Shown piece by piece: positions 1-5,671 of a DNA stretch of 8,291 bases (within the stretch, counting starts at the first letter, position 1; every line of letters starts with the position of its first letter). Location: contig CAJCJE010000215.1 in NCBI GenBank assembly GCA_903970565.1, forward strand, positions 1 through 8,291, in the 5' to 3' direction. The position numbers and the translations under genes are program-made. The notes under the pieces were generated by a model. The model was not told the DNA's origin. It did not search any database and worked only from the letters and a program-made list of their open reading frames with translations. The DNA comes from Candidatus Melainabacteria bacterium. GTDB taxonomy: Bacteria; Actinomycetota; Actinomycetes; Mycobacteriales; Pseudonocardiaceae.

Positions 1-2
1 TG

Positions 3-2348
3 CTCGTCACCGTGCTCGGCGTCAACCTCGACTGGGCCTGGGCGGTCGTCGGGGGAGCGGTGATGGTGCTCGTCGGGGTGGTCGTCCTCAGCAGAAGAAA
101 GGCGTCTGCCGCGATCCGGACCACCGCCTGGATTCTGCTGCTGTGCGGGATGCTGACCGCCGTGGTGACCGGCTCCCGGCTGCACGCGGACGCGAACAAT
201 CCACTTCGGACGATGGCCGCGCGCGGTGACAGTGTTCAACTGCGGATCGAACTCGACGGCGTGCCGAAGCCGATCTCCAGCCCAGGATTCGCCGGCCGGG
301 CGGGCGGGGTCCGCACCGTCCTGATCGACGCCACCGCGCAACAGCTGATCCAGCATGGTCGTGCCGGCCCGGCCGAGGGTTCGGTGCTGCTGCTCGCACC
401 GGTCCGAGGCTGGTCCAACCTGTTGCGCGGGCAGCAGGCCGACGCCTCCGGCGTGCTGATGCCACCCGAGTACGACGGCACCGTGGCCGTGTTGCGGGTA
501 CGCGGCAGCCCTCGTCAGGTCAGCGCGGCCTCGGTGACCCAACGCGCCGCACAGGCCCTGCGCAACGGACTGCGCGCGGCGGCCGGTTCGCTCTCCGGTG
601 ACGCGCAGGGGCTGCTCCCCGGCGTGGTTATCGGCGACACCAGCGGGCTGCGGCAGCCGGTGATCGACGACTTCCGCACCGCCGGCATGGCCTACCTGCT
701 CGCCGTCGGCGGCTACCACTTCATGATCGTGTGCGGTGCGCTGCTGTGGCTGTTGCGCCGATTCATCGGGCCGAGGCTCAGCGCGGTGCTGACCGGGTTG
801 GTGCTGCTCGCGTTCTTCGAGGTCGCCGGGCCTAAACCCAGCGTCCTGCGGGCCGCGCTGATGGTCGGTGTCGGTCTGCTGGCGCTGGCGACCGGTCGTC
901 GCCGGTCGGCGTCCTCGGCACTGGCGGCGAGCATCCTGCTGCTTCTGCTGTGGCAACCACAGTTCAGCGGCAACGTCCAGTTCGCGCTGTCCGTACTGGC
1001 CACCGCGGCGATGGTGTTGCTGGCCAAACCGACCGCCGAGGCGTTGCACCGACGCGGCGTGCCGGCCGGGTTCGCCGAACTGATCGCGGTCGCGCTCGTC
1101 GCGCACCTGATGACCGCGCCGTTGGTCGCGGCCGGCTATGGCCAGTTCAGCCTGGCAGCGGTCGGCGCGAACGTGCTCGCCGAGCCGGCTTTCGTGCCGG
1201 TGATGGTGCTCGGGGTGCTGGCGATGGCCTGTTCGCCGATATCCGGTGCGGTCGCCGGCTTCGTCGCGCACCTCGCGCAGTGGCCCGCCGACTGGCTGAT
1301 CGGTGTCGCCCATCACGCGGCCCAACTGCCGGCCGCCGCGCTGCCCTGGCCCACCGGTTGGCTCGGCGGCGTCGCGTTGGCAGCTCTGATCGTCCTGGTC
1401 GTGATCGCCATGCGCTCGCGCCGGTTCCGGGTGCTGATCATCGCGGCGTTGGCCGGAGCGTTCGTCGTCGTGGTTCCGGTCCGGGTGCTCGCGCCGGGTT
1501 GGCCACCGACCGGTTGGGCGATGGTCGACTGCGATGTCGGCCAAGGCGACGGTGAAGTTCTGGCCACCAGTCAGCCGGACCGTGCCGTGGTCGTCGACAC
1601 CGGTCCGGACGAGGACGCCATCGACGAATGCCTGAGCCGGTTGAACGTCACCCAGATCCCGATGGTGATCCTCAGCCACCTGCACGCCGACCACGTCGGC
1701 GGCCTTGCCGCGGTGCTGCGCGGTCGGGCGGTCGGCGCGGTCGCCGTCGGCCCGAGCCGGGTGCCGGCCTGGGCCTGGACTCAGGTCAAACAGGAAACCG
1801 CGGCGGCGGGCGTACCACTGGTCGAACTCAGCCCCGGCCAACACCTACAGTGGCCGGGACTGGCTATGGACGTGATCGGCCCACCGGCCGCCGAATCCTG
1901 GCCGACCGGAGACGACCCCTCCGGCACCGTGGTCAACAACTCCTCACTGGTGATCCGCGCGCAGACGGCCGCCGGCCGGGTGTTGCTCACCGGCGACGTC
2001 GAACTGGCCGCGCAGGCGGACCTGCTCGAGGCCGGCGTCAATCTCACCGCCGACATCCTCAAGATTCCGCACCACGGCAGTCGTTACAGCTCACCAGCCT
2101 TCCTGGACGCGGTACATGCCAGGGTCGCGGTGGCCAGTGTCGGTCTCGGCAACCCCTACGGCCACCCGAGTCCGTTGACGCTCAACCGGCTCACCAGCGA
2201 CGGCGCGCTGGTACTGCGCACCGACCACGACGGCGACGTCGCGATCCTGCCCGGCCCCAACGGTCCGGTCGTGGTCCGCCGTGGCGACCCGCGACCCGCG
2301 CCGCACGGCAGTGCCGGCAAGTCGGCCCAACTGAGCGGAGGCGGATAG
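3..2348 (+). CDS. comEC: ComEC/Rec2-family DNA uptake channel protein, 5' partial
   Basis: Integral membrane protein of the ComEC/Rec2 family, which carries single-stranded DNA across the cytoplasmic membrane in competent bacteria; its role in most actinomycetes is unproven. The frame is open to the window edge without a stop, so the true start is probably upstream; the GTG at position 12 is only the first internal candidate. Residues below count from that GTG. Two hydrophobic segments lie within residues 1-55, then a soluble DUF4131/OB-like region (about 60-165), then the multi-helix competence domain (about 190-460), including AGMAYLLAVGGYHFMIV from residue 224 and a PSVLRAALM segment. A metallo-beta-lactamase domain (about 500-745) carries DVGQGDG at 508, SHLHADH at 555-561, LTGDV with Asp662 and PHHGS with His687/His688, so the metal site looks intact. 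In relatives comEC is followed by holA; here a convergent gene intervenes. Confidence 0.93.
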   Translation, partial: LVTVLGVNLDWAWAVVGGAVMVLVGVVVLSRRKASAAIRTTAWILLLCGMLTAVVTGSRLHADANNPLRTMAARGDSVQLRIELDGVPKPISSPGFAGRAGGVRTVLIDATAQQLIQHGRAGPAEGSVLLLAPVRGWSNLLRGQQADASGVLMPPEYDGTVAVLRVRGSPRQVSAASVTQRAAQALRNGLRAAAGSLSGDAQGLLPGVVIGDTSGLRQPVIDDFRTAGMAYLLAVGGYHFMIVCGALLWLLRRFIGPRLSAVLTGLVLLAFFEVAGPKPSVLRAALMVGVGLLALATGRRRSASSALAASILLLLLWQPQFSGNVQFALSVLATAAMVLLAKPTAEALHRRGVPAGFAELIAVALVAHLMTAPLVAAGYGQFSLAAVGANVLAEPAFVPVMVLGVLAMACSPISGAVAGFVAHLAQWPADWLIGVAHHAAQLPAAALPWPTGWLGGVALAALIVLVVIAMRSRRFRVLIIAALAGAFVVVVPVRVLAPGWPPTGWAMVDCDVGQGDGEVLATSQPDRAVVVDTGPDEDAIDECLSRLNVTQIPMVILSHLHADHVGGLAAVLRGRAVGAVAVGPSRVPAWAWTQVKQETAAAGVPLVELSPGQHLQWPGLAMDVIGPPAAESWPTGDDPSGTVVNNSSLVIRAQTAAGRVLLTGDVELAAQADLLEAGVNLTADILKIPHHGSRYSSPAFLDAVHARVAVASVGLGNPYGHPSPLTLNRLTSDGALVLRTDHDGDVAILPGPNGPVVVRRGDPRPAPHGSAGKSAQLSGGG

Positions 2349-2365
2349 CCATGCGTTGACCAGAC

Positions 2366-2395
2366 ACGCCGGAGTGCGGAATGCGCGCTGGGCGT
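2366..2395. terminator. Candidate bidirectional terminator between convergent genes
   Basis: In the 54-base gap between the convergent ends of comEC and the threonine-synthase-like gene, ACGCC (2366-2370) pairs with GGCGT (2391-2395). Inside it GTGCG (2374-2378) pairs with CGCGC (2384-2388), with one G-U pair, around a five-base loop. The two stems are separated by a small internal loop, and there is no T-run. Such hairpins are common terminators in high-GC actinomycetes, but this one is modest and the assignment rests mainly on its position. Confidence 0.4.
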
Positions 2396-2402
2396 CGAGT
2401 CG

Positions 2403-3674
2403 TTACAGGCCAAGGGCTTCGCGGACAGCCTTGGCCGAGGGCGGCACGGTCGCTTTCGGACCGATCCGGTCCTGCACGGCGTCCAGCGTCTTCAGCCCGT
2501 CGCCGGTGATCAACAGCACGGTGTCGGCGTCCGGGTCCAGTTTGCCGTTCTCGACCAGCTTCTTCGCCGTCGCCACGGTGACCCCACCGGCGGTTTCCGC
2601 GAAGATGCCCTCGGTCCTGGCCAGCAGCCGGATACCGGCGACCACTTCCTCGTCGGTGACGTCTTCGACGGCGCCACCGGTACGGCGCACCGCGTCCAAC
2701 ACGTACGGGCCGTCCGCCGGGGCGCCGATCGCCAGCGACCGGACGATGGTGTCCGGGCGGACCGGGGTGACCACGTCGACGCCGGCCTTGAACGCCGCCG
2801 ACACCGGGGAGCAGCCGTTGGCCTGCGCGCCGAACACCCGGTAGGGCGTCGGCTCGACGAGACCGAGTTCACCGAACTCGCGGAAACCCTTGTCCACCTT
2901 GGTCAACTGCGCGCCGGATGCCACCGGGATCACGATCTGCTCCGGCAGTCGCCACCCCAACTGCTCGGCGACCTCGTAGCCGAGTGTCTTGGAGCCTTCC
3001 GCGTAGTAGGGCCGCACATTGACGTTCACGAACGCCCAGTCCTCGTGGTCGGCGGCGAGTTCGGTGGCCAACCGGTTCACGTCGTCGTAGTTGCCCTCGA
3101 CCGCGAGCAGGTCACCGTCGTACACGGCGGTGGTCAGGATCTTCGCCTGCTCCAACGAGGACGGGATCAGCACCACCGAACGCCAACCGGCCCGCGCCGC
3201 CGCAGCGGCGACCGCGTTGGCCAGGTTGCCGGTGGAAGGGCAGGCCAACACCGAGAAGCCGAGTACACGAGCGGCGGCCAGCGCGACCGCGACCACCCGG
3301 TCCTTGAAGGAGTGGGTCGGGTTGCCGGTGTCATCCTTGACCCACAGGTGGCGCAGGCCGAGCGCGGCGCCCAGCCGATCCGCCTTCACCAGGCGGGTGT
3401 AGCCGGGATCGGTGTTCGCGATCCTGGTGACGTCCGACGGTACCGGCAGCAGGGCGCGGTAGCGCCAGATCGACTTCGGGCCCGCTTCAATCTCAGACCG
3501 GGTGATGGTGGGGTAGTCGTAGGCCACTTCCAAGGGCCCGAAACACTCGGCGCAGGCGAATTCGGCGGCGAGTGGGATCTGGTGGCCGCATTCCCGGCAG
3601 GACAGGGCACGGGCCGAGCCAAGATCGAATGTGGCAGTGCCGGCGTCGGACTGCGCACTGGCAAAAGTCGTCAT
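2403..3674 (-). CDS. thrC: Threonine synthase family PLP enzyme (possible MetM-type homocysteine synthase)
   Basis: Fold-type II PLP enzyme of the threonine synthase family, 423 residues. Threonine synthase converts O-phosphohomoserine to threonine; the related MetM described in Streptomyces converts the same substrate to homocysteine. The N-terminus has a zinc-ribbon-like CxxC-x11-CxxC (Cys26, 29, 41, 44). The PLP lysine is Lys124 in NPTHSFKDR, the phosphate-binding loop is STGN at 147-150, and TGDGLK at 390-395 is near the C-terminus. I chose the ATG at 3672-3674 because GAGGAGA lies nine bases upstream; an earlier in-frame ATG at 3690-3692 falls inside the riboswitch P1 stem and overlaps that Shine-Dalgarno sequence. 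A SAM-I riboswitch precedes the gene. It is not next to hom or thrB in this window, and no sulfur-carrier gene follows it (comEC is convergent). Family membership is secure; threonine versus homocysteine product is not decided by the sequence alone. Confidence 0.9.
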   Translation of the reverse strand: MTTFASAQSDAGTATFDLGSARALSCRECGHQIPLAAEFACAECFGPLEVAYDYPTITRSEIEAGPKSIWRYRALLPVPSDVTRIANTDPGYTRLVKADRLGAALGLRHLWVKDDTGNPTHSFKDRVVAVALAAARVLGFSVLACPSTGNLANAVAAAAARAGWRSVVLIPSSLEQAKILTTAVYDGDLLAVEGNYDDVNRLATELAADHEDWAFVNVNVRPYYAEGSKTLGYEVAEQLGWRLPEQIVIPVASGAQLTKVDKGFREFGELGLVEPTPYRVFGAQANGCSPVSAAFKAGVDVVTPVRPDTIVRSLAIGAPADGPYVLDAVRRTGGAVEDVTDEEVVAGIRLLARTEGIFAETAGGVTVATAKKLVENGKLDPDADTVLLITGDGLKTLDAVQDRIGPKATVPPSAKAVREALGL

Positions 3675-3683
3675 CGCGAGGTA

Positions 3684-3690
3684 TCTCCTC
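3684..3690 (-). promoter_or_regulatory. Ribosome binding site of the threonine-synthase-like gene
   Basis: On the minus strand GAGGAGA lies nine bases before the ATG at 3674 and fixes that start. Its first three bases are also the last three bases of the riboswitch P1 stem, so folding of the aptamer and ribosome access are physically coupled. The same GAGG could also pair with a CCTC five bases downstream, giving a small alternative hairpin. Confidence 0.75.
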
Positions 3691-3825
3691 ATCTTTCCCG
3701 CTCGTCACGGGTCGGAATTGGCACCGTGATCGTCAGTTGCCGTCGCCGACCAGGTTGGTCGACGATCGCTGACGTTCGGGTTGCCGGGGCTTCATCGGGC
3801 CGATCCCTCTGCCCCTCTGGATGAG
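3688..3825 (-). promoter_or_regulatory. SAM-I (S-box) riboswitch
   Basis: The minus-strand leader carries the SAM-I signature in order. P1 is CTCATC (3820-3825) paired with GATGAG (3688-3693). The kink-turn side reads CAGAGGGGCAGAGGGA, and P2 pairs GGGGC (3811-3815) with GCCCC (3786-3790) around CGGCCCGATGAA. The GGCAACC core follows. A long P3 is closed by CGTCAG/CTGACG, with a distal stem GTCGACCA/TGGTCGGC. Next comes the invariant GGTGCCAATTCC, then P4 with CCCG/CGGG, and GAAAGATGAG closes P1. The peripheral layout is SAM-I rather than SAM-IV. Only 13 bases separate the aptamer from the start codon, with no room for a separate terminator hairpin, so I infer control of translation initiation, with SAM binding expected to lower expression. 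Confidence 0.95.
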
Positions 3826-3936
3826 CAATATTCAGTTGTAACCCCCACGCTACGACACGATTGCCCCTTCGAGCCAGCGGAGTACCACGACATGGCACGC
3901 GCTGAGTAAGTCCGTGCCGCGTGCGAGGATTCCCCG
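3826..3936. promoter_or_regulatory. Divergent promoter region for riboswitch leader (-) and holA (+)
   Basis: This 111-base stretch lies between the 5' end of the riboswitch (read leftward) and the holA start (read rightward), so it should hold promoters for both. On the minus strand a TAGCGT at 3847-3852 resembles actinobacterial -10 boxes and would start transcription just before the aptamer, but I see no convincing -35 partner. On the plus strand no clear promoter hexamers stand out. GAGGA at 3925-3929 is the holA Shine-Dalgarno sequence, seven bases before its GTG. Confidence 0.35.
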
Positions 3937-4917
3937 GTGAGTTCCGAATCCGCCCTCGCGCATCCACTGCGGCTCGTACTCGGCGACGAGGAGTTCCTGG
4001 TAGAACGCTCCGTGCACGACATACTGACCGAGGTCCGCCAAGTAGAACCCCAGGCTGAACTGCGTCGACACGACGTGAGCGACCTCACCCCGGCCGAGTT
4101 GATCGAGCTGCTCAGCCCTTCCCTGTTCGGCGAGGGGCAGCTCGTCGTGCTGGCCGCTGCCCAGGATTCCGGCAAGGACATCGCCGACGCGATCCTCAGC
4201 CAGGCCAAGACCCTTGGCGAGGGCATCGTGCTTACCGTGGTGCATTCCGGCGGCGGGCGCAGCAAACCGGCCAAGGACCTGCCGGCCGCGCTGCGCAAGG
4301 TCGGTGCCGAGGTCATCGAGTGTCCGAAGCTCACCAGGCCGGCCGACCGGGAGGGGTTCATCCGCGCCGAGGTACGCAGGGCCGGTGGCAAGATCGACGG
4401 GGCCGCCATCCTCGCCCTGCTCGAAACGGTCGGCTCCGACCTGCGTGAACTGTCCTCGTCTGCCACGCAACTCGTCGCGGACACCGACGGCAACGTCGAT
4501 GAGCCGGCCGTGCGCCGCTACCACCGGGGCAAGGCCGAGGTGACCGGGTTCGCGGTCGCCGAGAAGGCGGTCAACGGCGATCGTGCCGGCGCGATGGAGG
4601 CGCTGCGCTGGGCGATGCAACTGGGCGTTCCGCACGTGCTGGTCGCCGATGCGCTCGCGGACGGCGTCCGCACCGTGGCCAGGGTCGCCGCGGTGGGCCG
4701 CACCGACCCGTTCCGCCTGGCCAGCGAGCTGGGGATGCCACCGTGGAAGGTGAAGAAGGCGCTGGCCCAGTCGAAGGCCTGGACCCCGGAGGGTCTCGCC
4801 GCCGCCATGCAGGTCGTCGCCGAGGTGAACGCCGATGTCAAGGGCGCGGCCGCCGACTTCGACTATGCCCTGGAGCGGGCCGTCCTGCGTATCGTCGCCG
4901 CCACCGGCCGCCGCTGA
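3937..4917 (+). CDS. holA: DNA polymerase III delta subunit (clamp loader)
   Basis: The delta subunit of the clamp-loader complex opens the beta sliding clamp so it can be placed on primed DNA. The 326-residue product has the usual length. The N-terminal PLRLVLGDEEFLVE (about residues 10-23) is the family's opening strand and helix. A AAA+-like domain follows (including LVVLAAAQDSGKD and a GGGRSKPAKDLP stretch), then a helical middle region around LRELSSSATQLVADTDG, then the C-terminal collar domain with FAVAEKAVNGDRAGAMEAL and PPWKVKKALAQSKAW. As usual for delta, no functional Walker A motif is seen. The GTG start is supported by GAGGA seven bases upstream. The next gene, rpsT, is convergent, the same holA-rpsT adjacency seen in mycobacteria. 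Nothing looks truncated or foreign. Confidence 0.95.
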   Translation: MSSESALAHPLRLVLGDEEFLVERSVHDILTEVRQVEPQAELRRHDVSDLTPAELIELLSPSLFGEGQLVVLAAAQDSGKDIADAILSQAKTLGEGIVLTVVHSGGGRSKPAKDLPAALRKVGAEVIECPKLTRPADREGFIRAEVRRAGGKIDGAAILALLETVGSDLRELSSSATQLVADTDGNVDEPAVRRYHRGKAEVTGFAVAEKAVNGDRAGAMEALRWAMQLGVPHVLVADALADGVRTVARVAAVGRTDPFRLASELGMPPWKVKKALAQSKAWTPEGLAAAMQVVAEVNADVKGAAADFDYALERAVLRIVAATGRR

Positions 4918-4985
4918 CGCCCACGGCGCTCGACGCCGCGTCCGGCACTGCCCAAGCCGCGTTTCGACTCTGCCTGAGAAGACGC

Positions 4986-5018
4986 CGATGGCGCCGGCCC
5001 CCAGGGCCGACGCCATCG
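4986..5018. terminator. Strong bidirectional terminator-like hairpin between holA and rpsT
   Basis: Two 15-base arms pair around the three-base loop CCA: CGATGGCGCCGGCCC (4986-5000) with GGGCCGACGCCATCG (5004-5018), broken by a single C/A mismatch. It lies between the convergent ends of holA (4917) and rpsT (5081) and can serve both strands. There is no real T-run on either side, which is common for actinobacterial hairpin terminators. Confidence 0.75.
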
Positions 5019-5061
5019 AGTAAAGATCAAGAAACCGGGAGAATCCCCGTTCAGAGCCGAG

Positions 5062-5089
5062 AAGATCGGAGCTGGTCAGCTCAGATCTT
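5062..5089 (-). terminator. Hairpin overlapping the rpsT stop codon
   Basis: AAGATC (5062-5067) pairs with GATCTT (5084-5089), and GAGCT (5069-5073) pairs with AGCTC (5078-5082), with one mismatch between stems and a four-base loop. On the minus strand the stem begins in the last two sense codons of rpsT (AAG ATC) and includes its TGA stop. It could be a first terminator or an RNA 3'-end stabiliser ahead of the stronger hairpin at 4986-5018; the role is inferred. Confidence 0.45.
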
Positions 5090-5341
5090 GTTCGCCCGAG
5101 CCGCCATCGCGGACTTCTTGTTCGCCGCCTGGTTGTCGTGGATCACGCCCTTGCTGGCCGCCTTGTCCAGCTTGCGGCTGGCCTCGCGGAGCAGGGTGGT
5201 CGCCTTGTCCTTGTCACCGGCGTCCGCCGCCTCGCGGAACTTGCGGATCGCGGTCTTCACCGACGACTTGACGGACTTATTGCGCATCCGGGCCGCTTCG
5301 TTGGTCCGAATGCGCTTGATCTGAGACTTGATGTTGGCCAT
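5081..5341 (-). CDS. rpsT: 30S ribosomal protein S20
   Basis: S20 binds 16S rRNA and helps assemble the small ribosomal subunit. The 86-residue product is the standard length. It opens with [15 protein letters not shown], the conserved S20 N-terminus, and is very rich in Lys, Arg and Ala with predicted long helices throughout, including SVKTAIRKF and the C-terminal [19 protein letters not shown] longer reading from 5404 would add 21 residues of low-complexity Thr-rich sequence; the start at 5339-5341 is chosen for its match to the family and for AGGAGAG seven bases upstream. It is monocistronic and convergent with holA. Two hairpins follow the stop. Confidence 0.97.
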   Translation of the reverse strand: MANIKSQIKRIRTNEAARMRNKSVKSSVKTAIRKFREAADAGDKDKATTLLREASRKLDKAASKGVIHDNQAANKKSAMAARANKI

Positions 5342-5348
5342 GCAGCCG

Positions 5349-5355
5349 CTCTCCT
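5349..5355 (-). promoter_or_regulatory. rpsT ribosome binding site
   Basis: Minus-strand AGGAGAG ends seven bases before the ATG of rpsT. It settles the start at 5341 in favour of the canonical MANIKSQ N-terminus over the upstream in-frame start at 5404. Confidence 0.8.
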
Positions 5356-5462
5356 GACAGTCTTCGGTGGTAGTCGTCGTGTCGCGTTGGTGTGGCCCTG
5401 CCACTGGTCACCCGGCGTCGGTGCAGGCTTCCTCCATTGCGGAATGCCACACGGCACGACGT

Positions 5463-5506
5463 GTCGAGACAGGTTGTTGACACATCTCGACGAGCAAGAA
5501 TAACCC
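5463..5506 (+). promoter_or_regulatory. Candidate promoter with flanking inverted repeat (operator-like)
   Basis: GTCGAGA (5463-5469) and TCTCGAC (5485-5491) form a perfect seven-base inverted repeat with a 15-base spacer. The spacer contains TTGACA (5477-5482), an ideal -35 hexamer on the plus strand. Eighteen bases further is TAACCC (5501-5506), a weak -10. If real, transcription would begin near 5513 and give a leader of roughly 160 bases for the ATP-grasp gene, with the repeat placed as an operator over the -35 box. Confidence 0.35.
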
Positions 5507-5507
5507 G

Positions 5508-5521
5508 AGCCGGGTCCGGCT
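5508..5521 (+). repeat. Short GC-rich inverted repeat
   Basis: AGCCGG (5508-5513) and CCGGCT (5516-5521) are perfectly complementary with a two-base centre, so about five pairs could form as an RNA hairpin. It lies at the expected transcription start of the candidate promoter just upstream. No function is assigned. Confidence 0.3.
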
Positions 5522-5554
5522 GGTCGGCTGCCCCACTCCAGCGCTCCGGTTCGG

Positions 5555-5587
5555 ACCAGGCCAGACCGTTCGGCAGTCCGGCCTGGT
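5555..5587 (+). repeat. Hairpin-forming inverted repeat in the ATP-grasp gene leader
   Basis: ACCAGGCC (5555-5562) and GGCCTGGT (5580-5587) are a perfect eight-base inverted repeat. Inside, GAC (5564-5566) can pair with GTC (5576-5578), extending the stem beyond one mismatch. There is no convergent transcript it would obviously terminate on the plus strand, so a leader or attenuator role for the downstream gene is possible but unproven. Confidence 0.4.
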
Positions 5588-5641
5588 GAGGCGACCGAGA
5601 CAAGATCGGTCGGTTGACGGCAGGTTAACCACACCGTCACA

Positions 5642-5658
5642 CGAAGGTATTCCCTTCG
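5642..5658 (+). promoter_or_regulatory. Hairpin immediately upstream of the ATP-grasp start
   Basis: CGAAGG (5642-5647) and CCTTCG (5653-5658) pair perfectly around the loop TATTC, ending 13 bases before the GTG at 5672. The only Shine-Dalgarno-like string near the start, GAAGG, is locked inside this stem. Alternatively, TTAACC (5625-5630) with a 17-base gap to TATTCC (5648-5653) could be a weak promoter that would start the transcript close to the GTG. Confidence 0.35.
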
Positions 5659-5671
5659 ACCGCCTTGTCGA

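Larger units (their letters stand above)
5356..5671. other. Non-coding divergent region between rpsT and the ATP-grasp gene
   Basis: About 316 bases without a supported gene; short open frames here have no recognisable protein features. The region must contain the rpsT promoter (minus) and the promoter for the ATP-grasp/alpha-E operon (plus). On the minus strand I find no convincing -35/-10 pair. On the plus strand an isolated TTGACA (5477-5482) sits inside an inverted repeat, and several hairpins follow, listed separately. No tRNA or riboswitch core is recognised; GTTCG-like strings near 5550-5572 do not belong to a cloverleaf. Confidence 0.6.

Noticed and set aside
950..2359. Alternative-frame plus-strand open frames inside comEC
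   Set aside because: Arg/Pro/Gly-rich shadows of the comEC frame, which itself carries the conserved metallo-beta-lactamase motifs.
3675..3692. Upstream in-frame ATG at 3690-3692 for the threonine-synthase-like gene (six extra residues)
   Set aside because: It lies within the 3' strand of the riboswitch P1 stem and overlaps the Shine-Dalgarno sequence that serves the ATG at 3674.
3045..3824. 259-codon plus-strand open frame opposite the threonine-synthase-like gene and the riboswitch
   Set aside because: It runs across the aptamer and mirrors the real gene; no protein features are seen.
3850..5016. 388-codon open frame antisense to holA
   Set aside because: Shadow of holA; no recognisable domain, and it would run through the strong hairpin and the promoter region.
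5342..5404. N-terminal extension of rpsT by 21 residues
   Set aside because: S20 proteins begin MANIKSQ; the extension is low-complexity and the good Shine-Dalgarno sequence lies downstream of it.
5540..5590. Possible tRNA suggested by GGTTCGGACC and the GGCC stems
   Set aside because: No anticodon arm, D arm or acceptor pairing can be drawn; the repeat is better described as a simple hairpin.
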